64,000 nucleotides of DNA, from positions 8,596,501-8,660,500 of the forward strand of contig NC_056406.1 of NCBI RefSeq assembly GCF_905147365.1, read 5' to 3'. This document shows, in pieces, positions 22,881 through 34,617 of the stretch. The stretch comes from Aricia agestis. Taxonomy: Eukaryota; Arthropoda; Insecta; Lepidoptera; Lycaenidae. The translations under genes and the position numbers were made by a program. The notes beneath the pieces were generated by a model. It did no database searches, was not told the DNA's origin, and saw only the letters and a program-made list of their open reading frames with translations. Position 1 is the first letter of the stretch. Every line of letters starts with the position of its first letter.

Positions 22881-23875
22881 CACTATTAAATTATCAGCAG
22901 GTACCTGCATAGAAAAGAACATTTAATCCAAATGTACGACAAAGAAATTAGCAAAGCAACGTGAAGGCAATTAGCATTTTATGATTTTCCGACGAACGGA
23001 AAATATTGTACGCTCGTAAATGTATGATGGCCGATTTTTAAATATTTCTAATCTTTTATGGCAACAACGACTACGTATTGTGGCAGTGAATGCATAATAT
23101 CTATAACGTAGTCACTACATTTTAGTAACCCGCGCGAATAATTCCTAAATCGAAATTGGGAATTGCGCTGTACACAAATTACGCACTATAATTTCAAATT
23201 TCAATGCACTTTGTACAAATTACTAGTATTTGCAATAATAATAAAAGATACAAGTATTGGTAAATTGTTTTGAACAAAACATACCCGTGAGAAAAATATA
23301 CATTTAAATTACACTCTGTACTCTACATTTAATAACATAAAACCGTTGTATGTTATAGGCGTCACAGTCAGGAAAGATACTAAAATAGATACCTGGATCA
23401 TGGATGGTTCACATTATAATTCGAGGGTTTTTACCAGGAGATCGTTCATCGTGATGAGGCATCCAGTTACCGCTACCAATAAAATATATACAGTTCCAAT
23501 TCCAATCCAGCAAGTACCTACAGCTCATAACAATTCAAGCTACTAATCAGTCTGGGTGACTAAGTTATCAAACCCCTTTATAAGAATAAATAATTGAATT
23601 TAAAATCAGCGAAATTTTGTTTATATCCAAACTGACCCCTAATTATAAATTATCCTAGCCGACTGTGACAGTTCATACAAACTTTAAGCAATCTGGGGTC
23701 ACGGCAGTGCCCCCGCCAAGTCGAGCGCCAAGCAAACACGTCTGCCGTACGGCGTAGTGCGTACCATCCTTTACAGGAACCATTTCGCCGCATTTTCAGG
23801 CCTCTATTTGAGAACCTGTGGATAAGACCAGAATGTATAAATTGTGATCATCTAGTAAGCTATAATCACATACTT
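22881..23875. other. Gene-free stretch
   Basis: No recognisable coding region. A frame at 23346-23546 carries no family motif. Confidence 0.4.
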
Positions 23876-24085
23876 AAAATACAAAATTTCAAGTCTGTGC
23901 GGTCGTCTATCCCGCGTTTCCCGTAGTCCCACCTTCAGGAGCAGGAACACCGTTGGGATTTTAGTGGGTAGTCCTGGGTGCGTCTTCCGTCCGCCCCGGG
24001 GAGTCCCACATACCTCGGTGGTCCTCCCCAGGTCCCGAGGATGCGTAAAAGCATTCCCCCAACGAAAAAAAAGGTAATTTAGTTC
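23876..24085 (-). mobile_element. GC-rich retroelement-like fragment
   Basis: Read on the minus strand it contains ggggaatgcttttacgcatc, ctggggaggaccaccgaggt and ccccggggcggacggaagac. This GC-rich block stands out from the AT-rich surroundings and looks like an untranslated part of a non-LTR element or SINE. No protein motif is visible. Confidence 0.45.
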
Positions 24086-24298
24086 CGAAGTTAAGTAAAG
24101 CAAAATTACGCATTTATGACACTCACTCATGACCATCAAAATAGAAGTAGTACTTCCCATAAACTCAGAGAGCTGAAACTTCGTACAGAGTTAGGGCTTA
24201 ATGGCCACATATAGGGAAAACTATAAAAATTGGCCAAGTGCAAGTCGGACTCGAATTTGGGTTTTTGTATGGCAGGGATATAAAAACCCGAATTCGAT

Positions 24299-24609
24299 AT
24301 TATTTTTTTTATGAAACAAGGGGGCAAACGAGCAAACGGGTCACCTGATGGAAAGCAACTTCCGTCGCCCATGGACACTCGCAGCATCAGAAGAGCTGCA
24401 TGTGCGTTGCCGGCCTTTTAAGAGGGAATAGGGTAATAGGGGAGAGTAGGGAAGGGAAGGGAATAGGGTAGGGGATTGGGCCTCCGGTAAACTCACTCAC
24501 TCGGCGAAACACAGCGCAAGCGCTGTTTCACGCCGGTTTTCTGTGAGAACGTGGTATTTATCCGGTCGAGCCGGCCCATTCGTGCCGAAGCATGGCTCTC
24601 CCACGTATA
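24299..24609 (-). mobile_element. SINE-like repeat, family B, copy 3
   Basis: Near-identical to 4915-5250, including poly(T)/atgaaacaagggggcaaacg at its 3' side and agcatggctctcccacgtat at its 5' side. A Helitron H2 start fragment (atctttaaacgagcaattct) follows at about 24660. Confidence 0.75.
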
Positions 24610-24702
24610 TACTATATGGGGATATTTCAATTTCATTTTAATTTTATTATCTTATATTATATCTTTAAACGAGCAATTCTTGTATATATGTATATATAAA
24701 AA

Positions 24703-26079
24703 TCAAAAAAGCAAGAAAGCAAAAGAGCAAAAAAGGCCAAAAAAACTACGGATTTTGTATGGGTAGGGGTTCTGGCGACAGAAAGAGTGTCATGGAGCGC
24801 CAACTGGTTTTGTACCCTTGTTATACACTTCAACGGCCATACACAACATTAACTATAGTGATAAAGAAATCATAGTAAGAAACCTTAGACTTGGCACGAC
24901 TGTGTCTAGATTTCATTTATTTTTAAAGATAAACAAGCAGCTCCATCGAGAGTCAAGACTTGGCTAGTTTTTTTACAGAATATTTATGGTGTATGTATTA
25001 TATTTTATTACCCTTCGCCTGCGATGCCCCTTCGTGTTATTTAACGTTTATTATGGACATTGGCGTGTGCAACTTTTAATTTAGTCTAGAGACACGCACG
25101 CTGTTTGCAGTTGTATACCTACTGTCCTCATGTTTACTGGGGTCATGTTTACTCATGTGACACAGAAGATTTTATAAACTGAAGGTACTAAATTAATGTG
25201 AATTTTAAACCACAACATAGTCCCAAAGTGGGGACTGCCGACTGCATCTGAGCTGTACGATTACGTCATAGCGACACAGTTTCAAAACCATGGCAACACT
25301 AGAGTATGTTGCCTGTCGTGCAGCAATTCGTTTATGACGCGGATACCGCACATTTTCTCATGTCGTTTGCCAGGACTCAAATTATCTAGAGACCAATTAT
25401 TATTAATCTCATTAACACTTTTGGAACGAGGTTCCTTATCGCGGGTTCGGCGTAAAGGAGGCTAGACAGAACGATATATTTTGACCTCGACAATTTTTTA
25501 TTTGTACTTGCATGAGAGGGTGTTGATAGTATTCCTGTGCGCCAACTACATGGCGTTTTTTGAGAATAAACAGCGACGCGATGTTAATATTTCTGGGCGT
25601 AAATAATATATTATGGCGTATTTTTTAATAATTATTTTTTGAGTGTATCTGTATACAGGTTTTTTTGAAGATAGGAAATAACTTCGTTCCATTCGGGTGT
25701 GTCTTGGTACCTCTCAAGTTTTTTTTAACTTCAGCGGATTAAACTTGAAAAATTAAGAGACCGTGAACGTGAAAAGTTCCCTAACATTACACACTGTGTA
25801 ACAGACAAACTTTCCTATTTATATGTATTTAAGTATGAATTTACAATACATTTTTATGTCAAAGCCCTTTTGCCCTATCATAATTCAAGTGACATCTAGC
25901 CATGATGGCGTTATGTGTAATTAATTATCTACCCACATTCGGTCGCTGTTTGCTTAAGCTAATTATCTCTCCTCGACAGACCGCAAATTATTGGTCCTTG
26001 ACCTCACAGTTCCGGTATAACTTCGTTTGATCCCTAATAGATCCCTAATACACTCGATAATGAAGTCACCGGTCTATTT
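24703..26079. other. Gene-free stretch
   Basis: No gene or clear repeat boundary seen in about 1.4 kb. Confidence 0.4.
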
Positions 26080-26257
26080 ACTACACGACGGCTACAACTC
26101 CGTTTATCGCGCGGGAACCGTATATTTTTCCGGGATAAAAAGTATCCAATGTTCTTTCCCGTGACTCAAAGTATCTACATACAGCCGTCAGCGGTTTGGA
26201 CGTGAAGAGGTAACTGACGGACAGACAGACACTTACGCATTTATAATATTAGTATGG
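26080..26257 (-). mobile_element. Lep1-type Helitron-like repeat, copy 5
   Basis: Reverse orientation, from caactccgtttatcgcgcgg through ttccgggataaaaagtatcc to the TGTC complement and cgcatttataatattagtat. A central section is shortened. Confidence 0.75.
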
Positions 26258-26680
26258 ATTTGTTGCGACGCTACTCTTTCCAAGTGAATAATTTTATATA
26301 CGCGGTTTGGCGGCTACACCGCGAGATTACAGGCAAATGTATGTAAATGACATCGCGGTCGCGCCGCTATTTAAATAAATCGTTATAATATAATATTATA
26401 TATTTGCTCGTGATCTCGCGGTATAGCGGTCAAGCCGCGGGTTCGCGCCACCGCATAATATAATTAATCCAGCCTAAGGGTCAAAGCAGAGTCGAAGCGC
26501 ATTGAAGCGTCAAATTCGCAACAAGCCGAACGAATGCGAATCTGTCAGTAGAAAATGAAACCTTTTTAGTATTATAATATAGCCTATGCTATGTCATAAA
26601 GTGAATATATTTTATCGGTCGCGTCTAGACCACAATAGACATAACTACCAGTACTTCGACTGCTAAGAGACGGACGAGTA
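26258..26680. other. Gene-free; inverted GCGG motifs
   Basis: Contains cgcggtttggcggctacacc and gcggtatagcggtcaagccg, which are inverted relatives 26300-26330 versus 26415-26440 and probably mark a small MITE. Confidence 0.4.
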
Positions 26681-26684
26681 TTAA

Positions 26685-27160
26685 GAGGATACAACAGGGG
26701 CTAGAGAAATGAAAAAAAGTACGTGTAATATCTATAGCTGTCTCCTTTACCTCAAGCCTATACCGCAGAACGCGATAGAGACAACTGCAGAAAATCCAGA
26801 AAATCAACGATTCGTTGTCCCCTGATTCCTTCTCCAAAACTTAACCGATTTAAGTACTTTTTTCATTAAAGATTAAAAAAAGGCTTGAGCTGTGTTCCTA
26901 TGTTTTGCTTTTTTTGTATAATCTAGCCAAATCTGTTTTCTGGACGTTTGAACACAGTGGAAAATCTGGCCATTTTTTTGGGTTTTTGAACGTTCATATC
27001 TTATTTAATAATTAAATTATGAAAAAAAAAAAAGAAAACATAGGGACATTGTATTAGTGGCCGTAGATATTCAGGAAAAAAATTATAACTCTACTAGCAT
27101 TATCCAGGGAGCAAACAGGGGACAACGTTTGTATAGAAAAAAGGGCGGTGTGGAATCCTC
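26685..27160. mobile_element. TTAA-flanked MITE, family T2, copy 1
   Basis: TTAA at 26681-26684 and 27161-27164. Ends gaggatacaacaggggc and gcggtgtggaatcctc are inverted. The internal text (aaaacttaaccgatttaagt, ggcttgagctgtgttcctat) recurs in the copy at 36995-37429. TTAA duplication suggests piggyBac-type mobilisation. Confidence 0.8.
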
Positions 27161-27164
27161 TTAA

Positions 27165-28414
27165 TACCTGTCATTTCTTTCGGGTTTCGCCAGGATAAGT
27201 TAAAGGCTGGCGCGCTGGCTGATATAATTTATTTTTAAAATGAAGATTTTAAATTGAATTCTGACAGTTTTCTTTGCATGTGCCAAATATAAACAACAAT
27301 TAAATTTGTAGGTAAGGGTGTAAACTTCTTGGTAGGTAACGACCCTAGCGACGACTTTTGTCATAATACGTCAAACTTAAAAATTTCAACCTCAGTTAGT
27401 CGGTATACTCTATCATTCTGTCTACTCTGTCTAGAATCTAGCCGCAGCAAAGATCGGAAAGTCACTTCTAAACTATTTTCAGCTCCATTAATGGCGGCCT
27501 AAAACGAAATAATTAAAAAGCGACATGATACATTTGGCATTTAGACAAAAATCATCGACCGGATGTTTGGGTAACCTAAAAGCATCGGGAATGCCAAATA
27601 ATTGAACGCGGTGGTCTAATGATAAGCTGAAAGTGACTACAGATTTACATTAAATTATTGTATCATAATATAGTCCAGACTCCAGACGCTGGATAGAAAT
27701 AAATTCGATCATTCAAGTTTACCTGTTGTCTCTTTAAGGCGCACGAAAATTAATTATGTTTTTTTTTTCTGCACGCGCAAGTTATGCAATAATATTTTGG
27801 CAAATTTAGTGGAATGTGAACTGACCCTTAGGCATAATATATCCCGAATCCCGTGTCATGGCATTTGTTACAGTTTTGCCACTGTAAAAGTATCTCACAC
27901 TGTATTTATATAAGTATCTCAAATTATATTTCAATATTTTTGTAGTATACAACACCATAGATAAAACGTAGAAACCGCTTGTTCTTATTACCAAATTATA
28001 AATTTCGTAAAAGATTATCGAGACTATTCTTAGAAATTTGTAATTAAAATCAGTCTTTGTTATTTTTTCCAGTAAGCCCGATTCTTGAACTCGATCCAAA
28101 CTTGCTAATAAGCTTTTTTGTTTGGCTTTTATTAACTACTTGAGATATTTCCTACGCGTCCGTCATCGTTAAACGTAATGCCACGAGAAACATAGATTCT
28201 CGTGAATTCTCACAGAAATTGATTCATAGGCAGATGGCGGACATACGTAACTTAATCGGGTTATGTCAAACATTGCCGAAAGATCACGACTAACATCGAA
28301 TTGACATAGAGTAGGATGCGGCATTCTCGTACGATTGTTTGAGTCTCAAAACGGTTTCGTGGTACGCCCCTTAGGTCACGGTGGAAGAAGTGTGGTTAGC
28401 GTATGCCCCTTCCG
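27165..28414. other. Gene-free; one inverted-repeat remnant
   Basis: No coding region supported. At about 28215-28310 the text ttgattcataggcagatggc resembles the MITE nested in the Helitron at 58353-58684. Confidence 0.4.
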
Positions 28415-28417
28415 TAT

Positions 28418-30721
28418 TAGTCCAGGGTCGATAATTTTTAAAACCAAAAAAAAACATAATAGGATGAAACCCATTAGAAAAGGAGGGAAATATGATAAAA
28501 ATGAAAGGAAAAATAATTTACGGGCGATCTGAGGTTGGGAAGGGGATGGGGGTTAGTTTTTAAGGGTAAAAAACGGTTTTTCTCTATTTCCGGCAAAACT
28601 AAAAGTCCTATCGAAAAAAGTCAAATGGAAAAGTTGTAGATAATAAAAAGATCTAAAACTTTTGTATTTACACTTTTTTCACATAACCTCAAAATTTATG
28701 TAAGAAATTCAAAAAACCAAGTTTTTGGTTTTTTATTTTTATCTTTTACAAAAATTTTTTTTTTAACGAAATTTTGTGAAAACTTACCTTTTTATGTCCC
28801 AAATACGCTGTAATTTATTTAATTAAAAATATTTATTTTTTCACCTTATTTTGAATTAATATCGAAGAAACACCCTAATTTTCAATCGAAAATTCACCCG
28901 TCAAAATATCAGCTTTTTTCAAAAAGTTGGTGTGGTTTCTATTCGTTGGAATCTCTACCGATGGTAAAAAAAAAAATATGTTACTATGGTAAATCTTCTC
29001 AGAAAATGCAAAAATTCAAAAAAAACTTGAATTCGAAAATTTTTTTTTAATTATTATAAATAATTTCATCTAAAAAATGTGATTGCTGCAATTTGTTTCA
29101 ATTAAAAAGTTGATTTATTTAATTCTAATTACATTTATGTCATAGAAAATCTCATTATAGATAAATATAAATGTAAATCGTACTATTAAATGTAGATGCT
29201 TTATTCTCATTACGTTACGTTATTACAATATTTTTAAACACATTAATCTCATCATTCATAAATACCTTATCTTCAATTCTAATCACTTATTCATAAGTTT
29301 TTGTCTTTTTGATGGCATTTCTTCATCGTTAGATTCGTCAAACATCTCCGATTCTAGTAGATCTTCGAAATCTTCATGATTATCACCTTCTTCCTCTCCA
29401 ACATTACTTCCAGACTGCGTTGGTTCTTCATCCAGAATATCTTCTGAGTCATTAACTTCCTCATAGGTTTCTTTTTCAATATTGGAGCAATTCTCAGAAC
29501 CATGACAGTTTGAACACAAATTTGTGCATTTTAAACCATGTTTTCGGCAACCACATTTTAAACTGTTACATCCAGTTTCACAGCTGCAGCAAATTGTTTT
29601 GAGCAATATTTCCGGAATTAATTCTTTTTGTGTAAATTTGGGCATAATTCCACGTTGAAATTGCTTCCAGCCCCAATCTGTTGCTGTTAGTTCGTTACCC
29701 AACCAAGTTTGAAGCTCCTTCTGTAGGTGGGAGGTTTGCCAAAACCTCCCACTTCTCCACGAAATACCTTTTGATGGGCTACAATTTTTCGTAGGTCACT
29801 CAGGTATATCTACACAGGTATATATATAATTTATCTCAAAATAGTTATAAATAAGCATCTACGCATATAATTTAAAGAAAATTAGACAACTTTCTCCAAA
29901 TATTGTAGATGTCTTATTAAATATTAATTTAATTAACTTATTTGTTTGTTAATTATAGTAGTATATTTTTATTTGCAATTTTTTTGTTATCAACGTCACA
30001 TGTGATCTAACGTTTTTCGAGTAATTAAAGTCTAAATTTTAATAAATAGCTCAAAATTATTTATAATAATTAAAAATTTTTTTTCAAATTCAAGTTTTTT
30101 TTTAATTTTATCGTTTTCTGAGAAGATTTACCATAGTAACATATTTTTTTTTTCACCATCGGAAAGTAGAGATTTCAACGAACAGAAACCACACCAACTT
30201 TTTGAAAAAAGCTGATATTTTGACGGGTGAATTTTCGATTGAAAATTAGGGTGTTTTTTCGATATTAATTCAAAATAAGGTGAAAAAATAAATATTTTTA
30301 ATTAAATAAATTACAGCGTATTTGGGACATAAAAAGGTAAGTTTTCACAAAATTTGGTTAAAAAAAAAATTTTTTTGTAAAAGATAAAAATAAAAAACCA
30401 AAAACTTGGTTTTTTTAATTTTTCACATAAATTTTGAGGTTATGTGATAAAAGTGTAAATACAAAAGTTTTAGATCTTTTTATTATCTACAACTTTTCCA
30501 TTTGACTTTTTTCGATAGGACTTTTAGTTTTGCCGGAAATCGAGAAAAACCGTTTTTTACCCTTAAAAACTCACCCCCATCCCCTTCCCAACTTCAGATC
30601 GCCCGTAAATTATTTTTCCTTTCATTTTTATCATATTTCCCTCCTTTTCTAATGGGTTTCATTCTATTATATATTTTTTTTTTCACTTTTCATTATTTTT
30701 AAAGGCTTCTACCCTGGTCTA
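28418..30721. mobile_element. DNA transposon with ~640-bp terminal inverted repeats
   Basis: The outermost bases TAGTCCAGGGT and ACCCTGGTCTA are inverted, and TAT flanks both sides (28415-28417, 30722-30724), compatible with a 3-bp duplication. Arms at about 28418-29064 and 30050-30721 stay highly similar along their length, apart from divergent stretches near the tips. Only about 1 kb lies between them, holding a minus-strand fragment of a Cys-rich protein. Such long arms are unusual for ordinary MITEs. The remnant looks internally deleted. I cannot name the superfamily. Confidence 0.8.
29283..29790 (-). pseudogene. CXC-type Cys-rich C-terminal fragment with acidic tail
   Basis: The minus-strand frame is open from about 29790 to the TAA at 29283 with no ATG at its start, so it is a fragment. 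Upstream residues include the stretch FWQTSHLQKELQTW. The recognisable core is a cluster of about ten cysteines, around KTICCSCETGC, KCGCRKHGLKCT and CSNCHGSENC. This pattern (C-x-C spacing, C-R-K, K-C-T) resembles tesmin/TSO1-like CXC zinc-binding domains. Similar Cys clusters occur at the C-termini of arthropod transposon proteins. A strongly acidic tail (runs of Glu/Asp) follows, ending SKRQKLMNK, which could be a nuclear localisation signal. It sits inside the long-TIR element and probably belongs to it. Confidence 0.6.
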
Positions 30722-30724
30722 TAT

Positions 30725-32205
30725 GTCCGTCACGTCCGAAAAGGATGAGTTAAGATGTTTGCAAAAATATTGGCGGTTCGTTCGGGGACCGAATAATAAA
30801 AATTACGAGGATCCATTTCTTATTGTTTTGAATGATTTAGGGTCGGCTCAGACAATGGTCAAAAAATCACAATAACCACATCCTTATTCATATAAATGTG
30901 GGAGCGTCTGTTTGTTACCTTTTCGTGCTCAAACCTCTGAACAGTTAGGTATACTTACTTCTTCTTCTTTTTTATTTATGGCTCCTTAGTGAATCGCCAA
31001 TGTCAGAGTGCGTTTAGGTATACTTAGATGTGGTATGAAAATACATTGAGTGATTAAAGACATACTAGGATATAGTTGTTTAATGTAAAAAAAAAAACTA
31101 ATGTTCCCGCTATACAAACAGAATTTCAACTCACGCGAAACCATTTCAAAGCGCATGTGAATCAAGCCACTCCACGCGTCGCAGTATTTTAGATTTCTTT
31201 TAAGGACATACATAGTACCACCGAATTTTTACTAACGTCGGCGTCCACAAATTACGTAAGGTTTTTTTTTCTGACAGACAGTCCACAAATTACGTAAGGT
31301 TTTTTTTTTCGGACAGACGGACAGACCGAAACTATAAGAAACTATAAGTTGTTGACTACGGAATCCTAAAAAAGAAGGCTGACTTATCCACTGACGCAGT
31401 CCCTCATATCCCAGATACCCTCGATAGGAATGCCCATCTCTTGGGATGCTTAGAGCATTTTCTTGGCGAAAAAAGGGTTTACGTGAGTAAAATCTCGATC
31501 AGTTGCCCAGTCAACATTATATTATTATAATCAGTAATAACTAATTGCTTAAGTCAATTTTATTTTAATTGTTCTAGGTAATATAGGTATTAGAATTATT
31601 ATAATTGCCACCGTTACGAGTACCGTTAAGTATTATGTCAGGGCACAGATCACTTAATTGAGTCTTACTTCGTTAGAATTAAGTTATATTTTATTGATTT
31701 TAGACGAGAAAATTTATCCATCCAATTTTTAGAAAAATATTTTTGAAGTCAATTTAACAGAACTTTTAAAACCCTTCTGCTCTTATCTCTACTTAAAATG
31801 TATGTCCGTACTTTTTAAAATATTCGAGCTACTATAATATTATAAAACGTAACGGCAACAAAAAGCCTGAGAAAAAAAGAGTAATATTTGTCAATACTTA
31901 TTTCTATTTCCTACTAACATCATAATATTATTAATACACTTATTCAGCCAAAAGTTAAAGATCCCTTTTCATACCTTTGTGCTGCTCGGTAAAACTTCGA
32001 AAATGGGAAAACACGTGGGAAAATGATTACTGACGTCCAATTTCCGATCCGTGTTAAGACTTTGAATGGGGACAATATGTATTCATACGAGCTGCCATAA
32101 TCTTTCTCGTCCATGAAAGGTTGCGGGCTCAGAACTACCTCATCACTCACTATATTCATCCGAAGGGTAAAAGTTTGGGAGGCTATTGTTCTGGTGTTAA
32201 TTATT
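30725..32205. other. Gene-free; small repeat fragments
   Basis: Holds a short Lep1-type fragment (about 30885-30950), the repeat tttatggctccttagtgaat near 30975 that recurs near 12785, and a direct duplication of gtccacaaattacgtaaggt at 31247 and 31281. No coding region supported. Confidence 0.45.
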
Positions 32206-32470
32206 CAATCTATATATAAGGGGACGTCCACAAATTACGTGAGGTGCTTAAGGGGGTGCTTCACCAATTCGTTCGAAAGAAAATAATTTTATTCATATTC
32301 TATACATAATACATCTACTGACTGTCAATCAAATCAACGCGTTTACGTAAGACATCCACATTTTGAAAATTATCACGTGAGATTGGGGGGTGGGGGAGGG
32401 GGGTGAATAAAATGTTACGAAATCTCTCAGAAAATTTAAAAAAACATCTCATGTAACTACTTGTTATTAC
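32206..32470. mobile_element. Repeat with gtccacaaattacgtgagg end
   Basis: Begins ggggacgtccacaaattacg, shared with the duplicated motif at 31247-31300, and contains a G-run (ggggggtgggggagggggg) at about 32384-32403. Ends are not well defined. Confidence 0.4.
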
Positions 32471-33082
32471 GAGTATAAAATGCACTTTTTTATTTCAAAT
32501 CATTTTCTCTGCCCTTAAGCATGATTTTTTGCAAAAAAAAAGTCTAATTTCAATTTGTTAGTTACTAATACTCCTACATAGTACTCCACCAACTGAAGTT
32601 TTCAATTGTTATCAGGTTTTGGAAAAAAATATTTTATTGCCGACTTATGACTCCATTAAAGGTAGGCGTGATCACGTACAAAGCTGGGCACTTTGGCCTT
32701 TCCACGGATTCAAACTTCGAAAGTAAAGGCAATACTGACATTTAGATCCAGAGGCGACGTAAAGCGTGGGCTATGTGGGCCGGTCGCCGCCCACTGCCTC
32801 GCGGTCCAACGCCCCTTGAACATGAGGTTTTTTAGGACTTACAAAAAGTTTTGTAAATAGCGGGTCAAACCTCCCAAGGCTTTTAAAATCTCTCCTTTTA
32901 TAACCCAAACAGGTTTTTTTAACTCGTAAGGCCTAAGATAGGTAAGGTCACCAAGAAAATTAAGGGAAGACGTACGTCGTACGTGACCAATAAAACGACC
33001 TTGATAGAACTCCTCGGAGGGTATAACGTAGTAAGTACAGAACAAATGAAATACCGAATCAGATCCCCGAGTGAAACCCATC
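32471..33082. other. Gene-free stretch
   Basis: Nothing supportable. Short frames lack motifs. Confidence 0.4.
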
Positions 33083-33268
33083 CATACTAATATTATAAAT
33101 GCGTAAGTGTGTCCGTCTGTCCATACTTACTAATTATAAATGGGAAACTGTGTATATCTATTTGTCTGTTACCTGTTCACGCTCAACCACTGAACCGATT
33201 CTGCTGATACCTTTCAACAGACGGACAGGCAGACGGACCCACTTTCGCATTTGTAATATTAGTATGCG
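33083..33268. mobile_element. Two Lep1-type ends joined head to head
   Basis: A plus-oriented start (atactaatattataaatgcg, TGTCCGTC) leads through accgattctgctgatacctt directly into a minus-oriented end (cagacggacccactttcgca, taatattagtatg). The two halves are incomplete copies in opposite orientation, making a microsatellite-bearing palindrome. Confidence 0.6.
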
Positions 33269-33565
33269 TTTAATTTGTAACATACTGTTTATACGTCAGA
33301 AGTTAATAATGTAAAAATACTTGATTTAGAGGCTGTTCATTGTTCGAGCATTAGGCCCTACGTTAGCCCTTTAATTTCAAAGTCCACAAAGGATCTGTTG
33401 ATTTTGTTCTTTACCTTTCACATGTTAATAAGTAGAGTTTCTGTTTTGAATTTTACAGGTTTGAAAACCTCAATAGGCAGGCTTGTGATAATATTCTCAA
33501 TGAGAATTTCTCATCAAATGTTAATAGATACATAATATATGTGATTAGAAAATTATGATGAATTA

Positions 33566-33973
33566 GGCTGCGTTTCCACTGAAGCGGAGTGGAGCTTACC
33601 GGTGCCCGAATTGACCAATCACCATGCTCGAAATATCCGCTCCGCTTCAATGGAAACAGCAAGAGCGGGGTAGAGCGGAGCTGAGCGGATATTCATAGAA
33701 ACATAGCCGAGCGAGGCGAAGCGGTGCGGAGGACTACGGGGTGCAGAGCGGAGGACAGCGGAGCGAGGCGGTGCGAAGCTGGGCGGTGAGGAGTGGTGCG
33801 GTGCGTACTTGCGCTCAGGCGGTCACTGGCGACCGCGACATCGTTACGTCACAATAGACATGACTCCGCTCCGCTCGACTCCGCTCCGCTCGACTCCGCT
33901 CCGCTCCGCTTCAGTGGAAACACTGAGCACTTTTCGCCGCTCCTCTCCGCTCCGCTTCAGTGGAAACGCAGCC
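33566..33973. mobile_element. TTA-flanked MITE with GAGCGG-rich interior
   Basis: Ends ggctgcgtttccactgaagc and its complement at 33950-33973 are inverted and nearly identical for at least 24 bp. TTA flanks at 33563-33565 and 33974-33976. The interior carries short repeats of gctccgct/gagcgg. The 3-bp TTA target suits PIF/Harbinger-type elements. Confidence 0.8.
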
Positions 33974-34508
33974 TTATAATGTTGTAGGTTATATGAAAAT
34001 AATGTTGTAGCTTAGGTATATGAAAATATTGTAGGTAAAAAGTTATTTATATTTTTTACCTAGAATATTAAAATAAACATTAAAATACAATATTAAAATA
34101 ATATAAGACCAAGTAAAGGTAATTAAAATTTTATCCCAATATTTTTCGCACCTTTTATTTAACTTTTATAAGAGATAACTCTAATTAAGATTTCTTAATC
34201 TGGCCATTAATTTTATGCTTATCAAGATTATTGTGTAAGTATCCGTTGAAAATTAAGTATTATTTATAGCTTCCTATAAACTGAATAATTTGTTTATTTT
34301 ATCAAATGAATGCTAATTAACATTGATCAAAAACGGCACCGATATTGTTACGGAAAACATTTTATTGGATTTCTATCAAAATGCCAAGAGCTTCTATTTG
34401 GAATTCCATCAGCTGAAAGCAAATCGAATAACGTACTGATTATATCATACACACGAAATTTGATTTCGAGGAGACAACGTGTTTCGCTTCGATGACTTTT
34501 TAATATAA

Positions 34509-34522
34509 TTCTTCTTCTGCAG
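34509..34522 (+). promoter_or_regulatory. Possible 3' splice site in receptor 5' UTR
   Basis: A pyrimidine-rich run ending cttcttctgcag lies about 95 bases before the receptor start codon. It has acceptor quality, so the coding exon may be preceded by one or more non-coding exons, which cannot be placed here. The region 33977-34508 contains no other feature I can support. Confidence 0.45.
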
Positions 34523-34567
34523 ATGGCGAAGGCGCGGCCGTACCTCGAGTTATCGGAGTGGATATAA
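34523..34567 (+). promoter_or_regulatory. Upstream ORF 1 before receptor start
   Basis: ATG at 34523 opens 14 codons (MAKARPYLELSEWI) ending in TAA, right after a possible splice acceptor. If the mRNA includes it, it would reduce initiation at the receptor ATG. Confidence 0.5.
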
Positions 34568-34568
34568 A

Positions 34569-34616
34569 ATGAAAATCGCAGCATCCGCAGATTACGACGA
34601 AACAGCACATCGATAA
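34569..34616 (+). promoter_or_regulatory. Upstream ORF 2, ends one base before the start
   Basis: ATG at 34569 opens 15 codons (MKIAASADYDETAHR) ending TAA at 34614-34616. The receptor ATG at 34618 follows after one base in the context taaaATGG, with A at -3 and G at +4. This layout would allow termination and close re-initiation. Confidence 0.55.
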
Positions 34617-34617
34617 A

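Noticed and set aside
34348..34608. 86-residue minus-strand frame upstream of the receptor
   Set aside because: No motif and it overlaps the receptor 5' UTR; no splice or promoter support.
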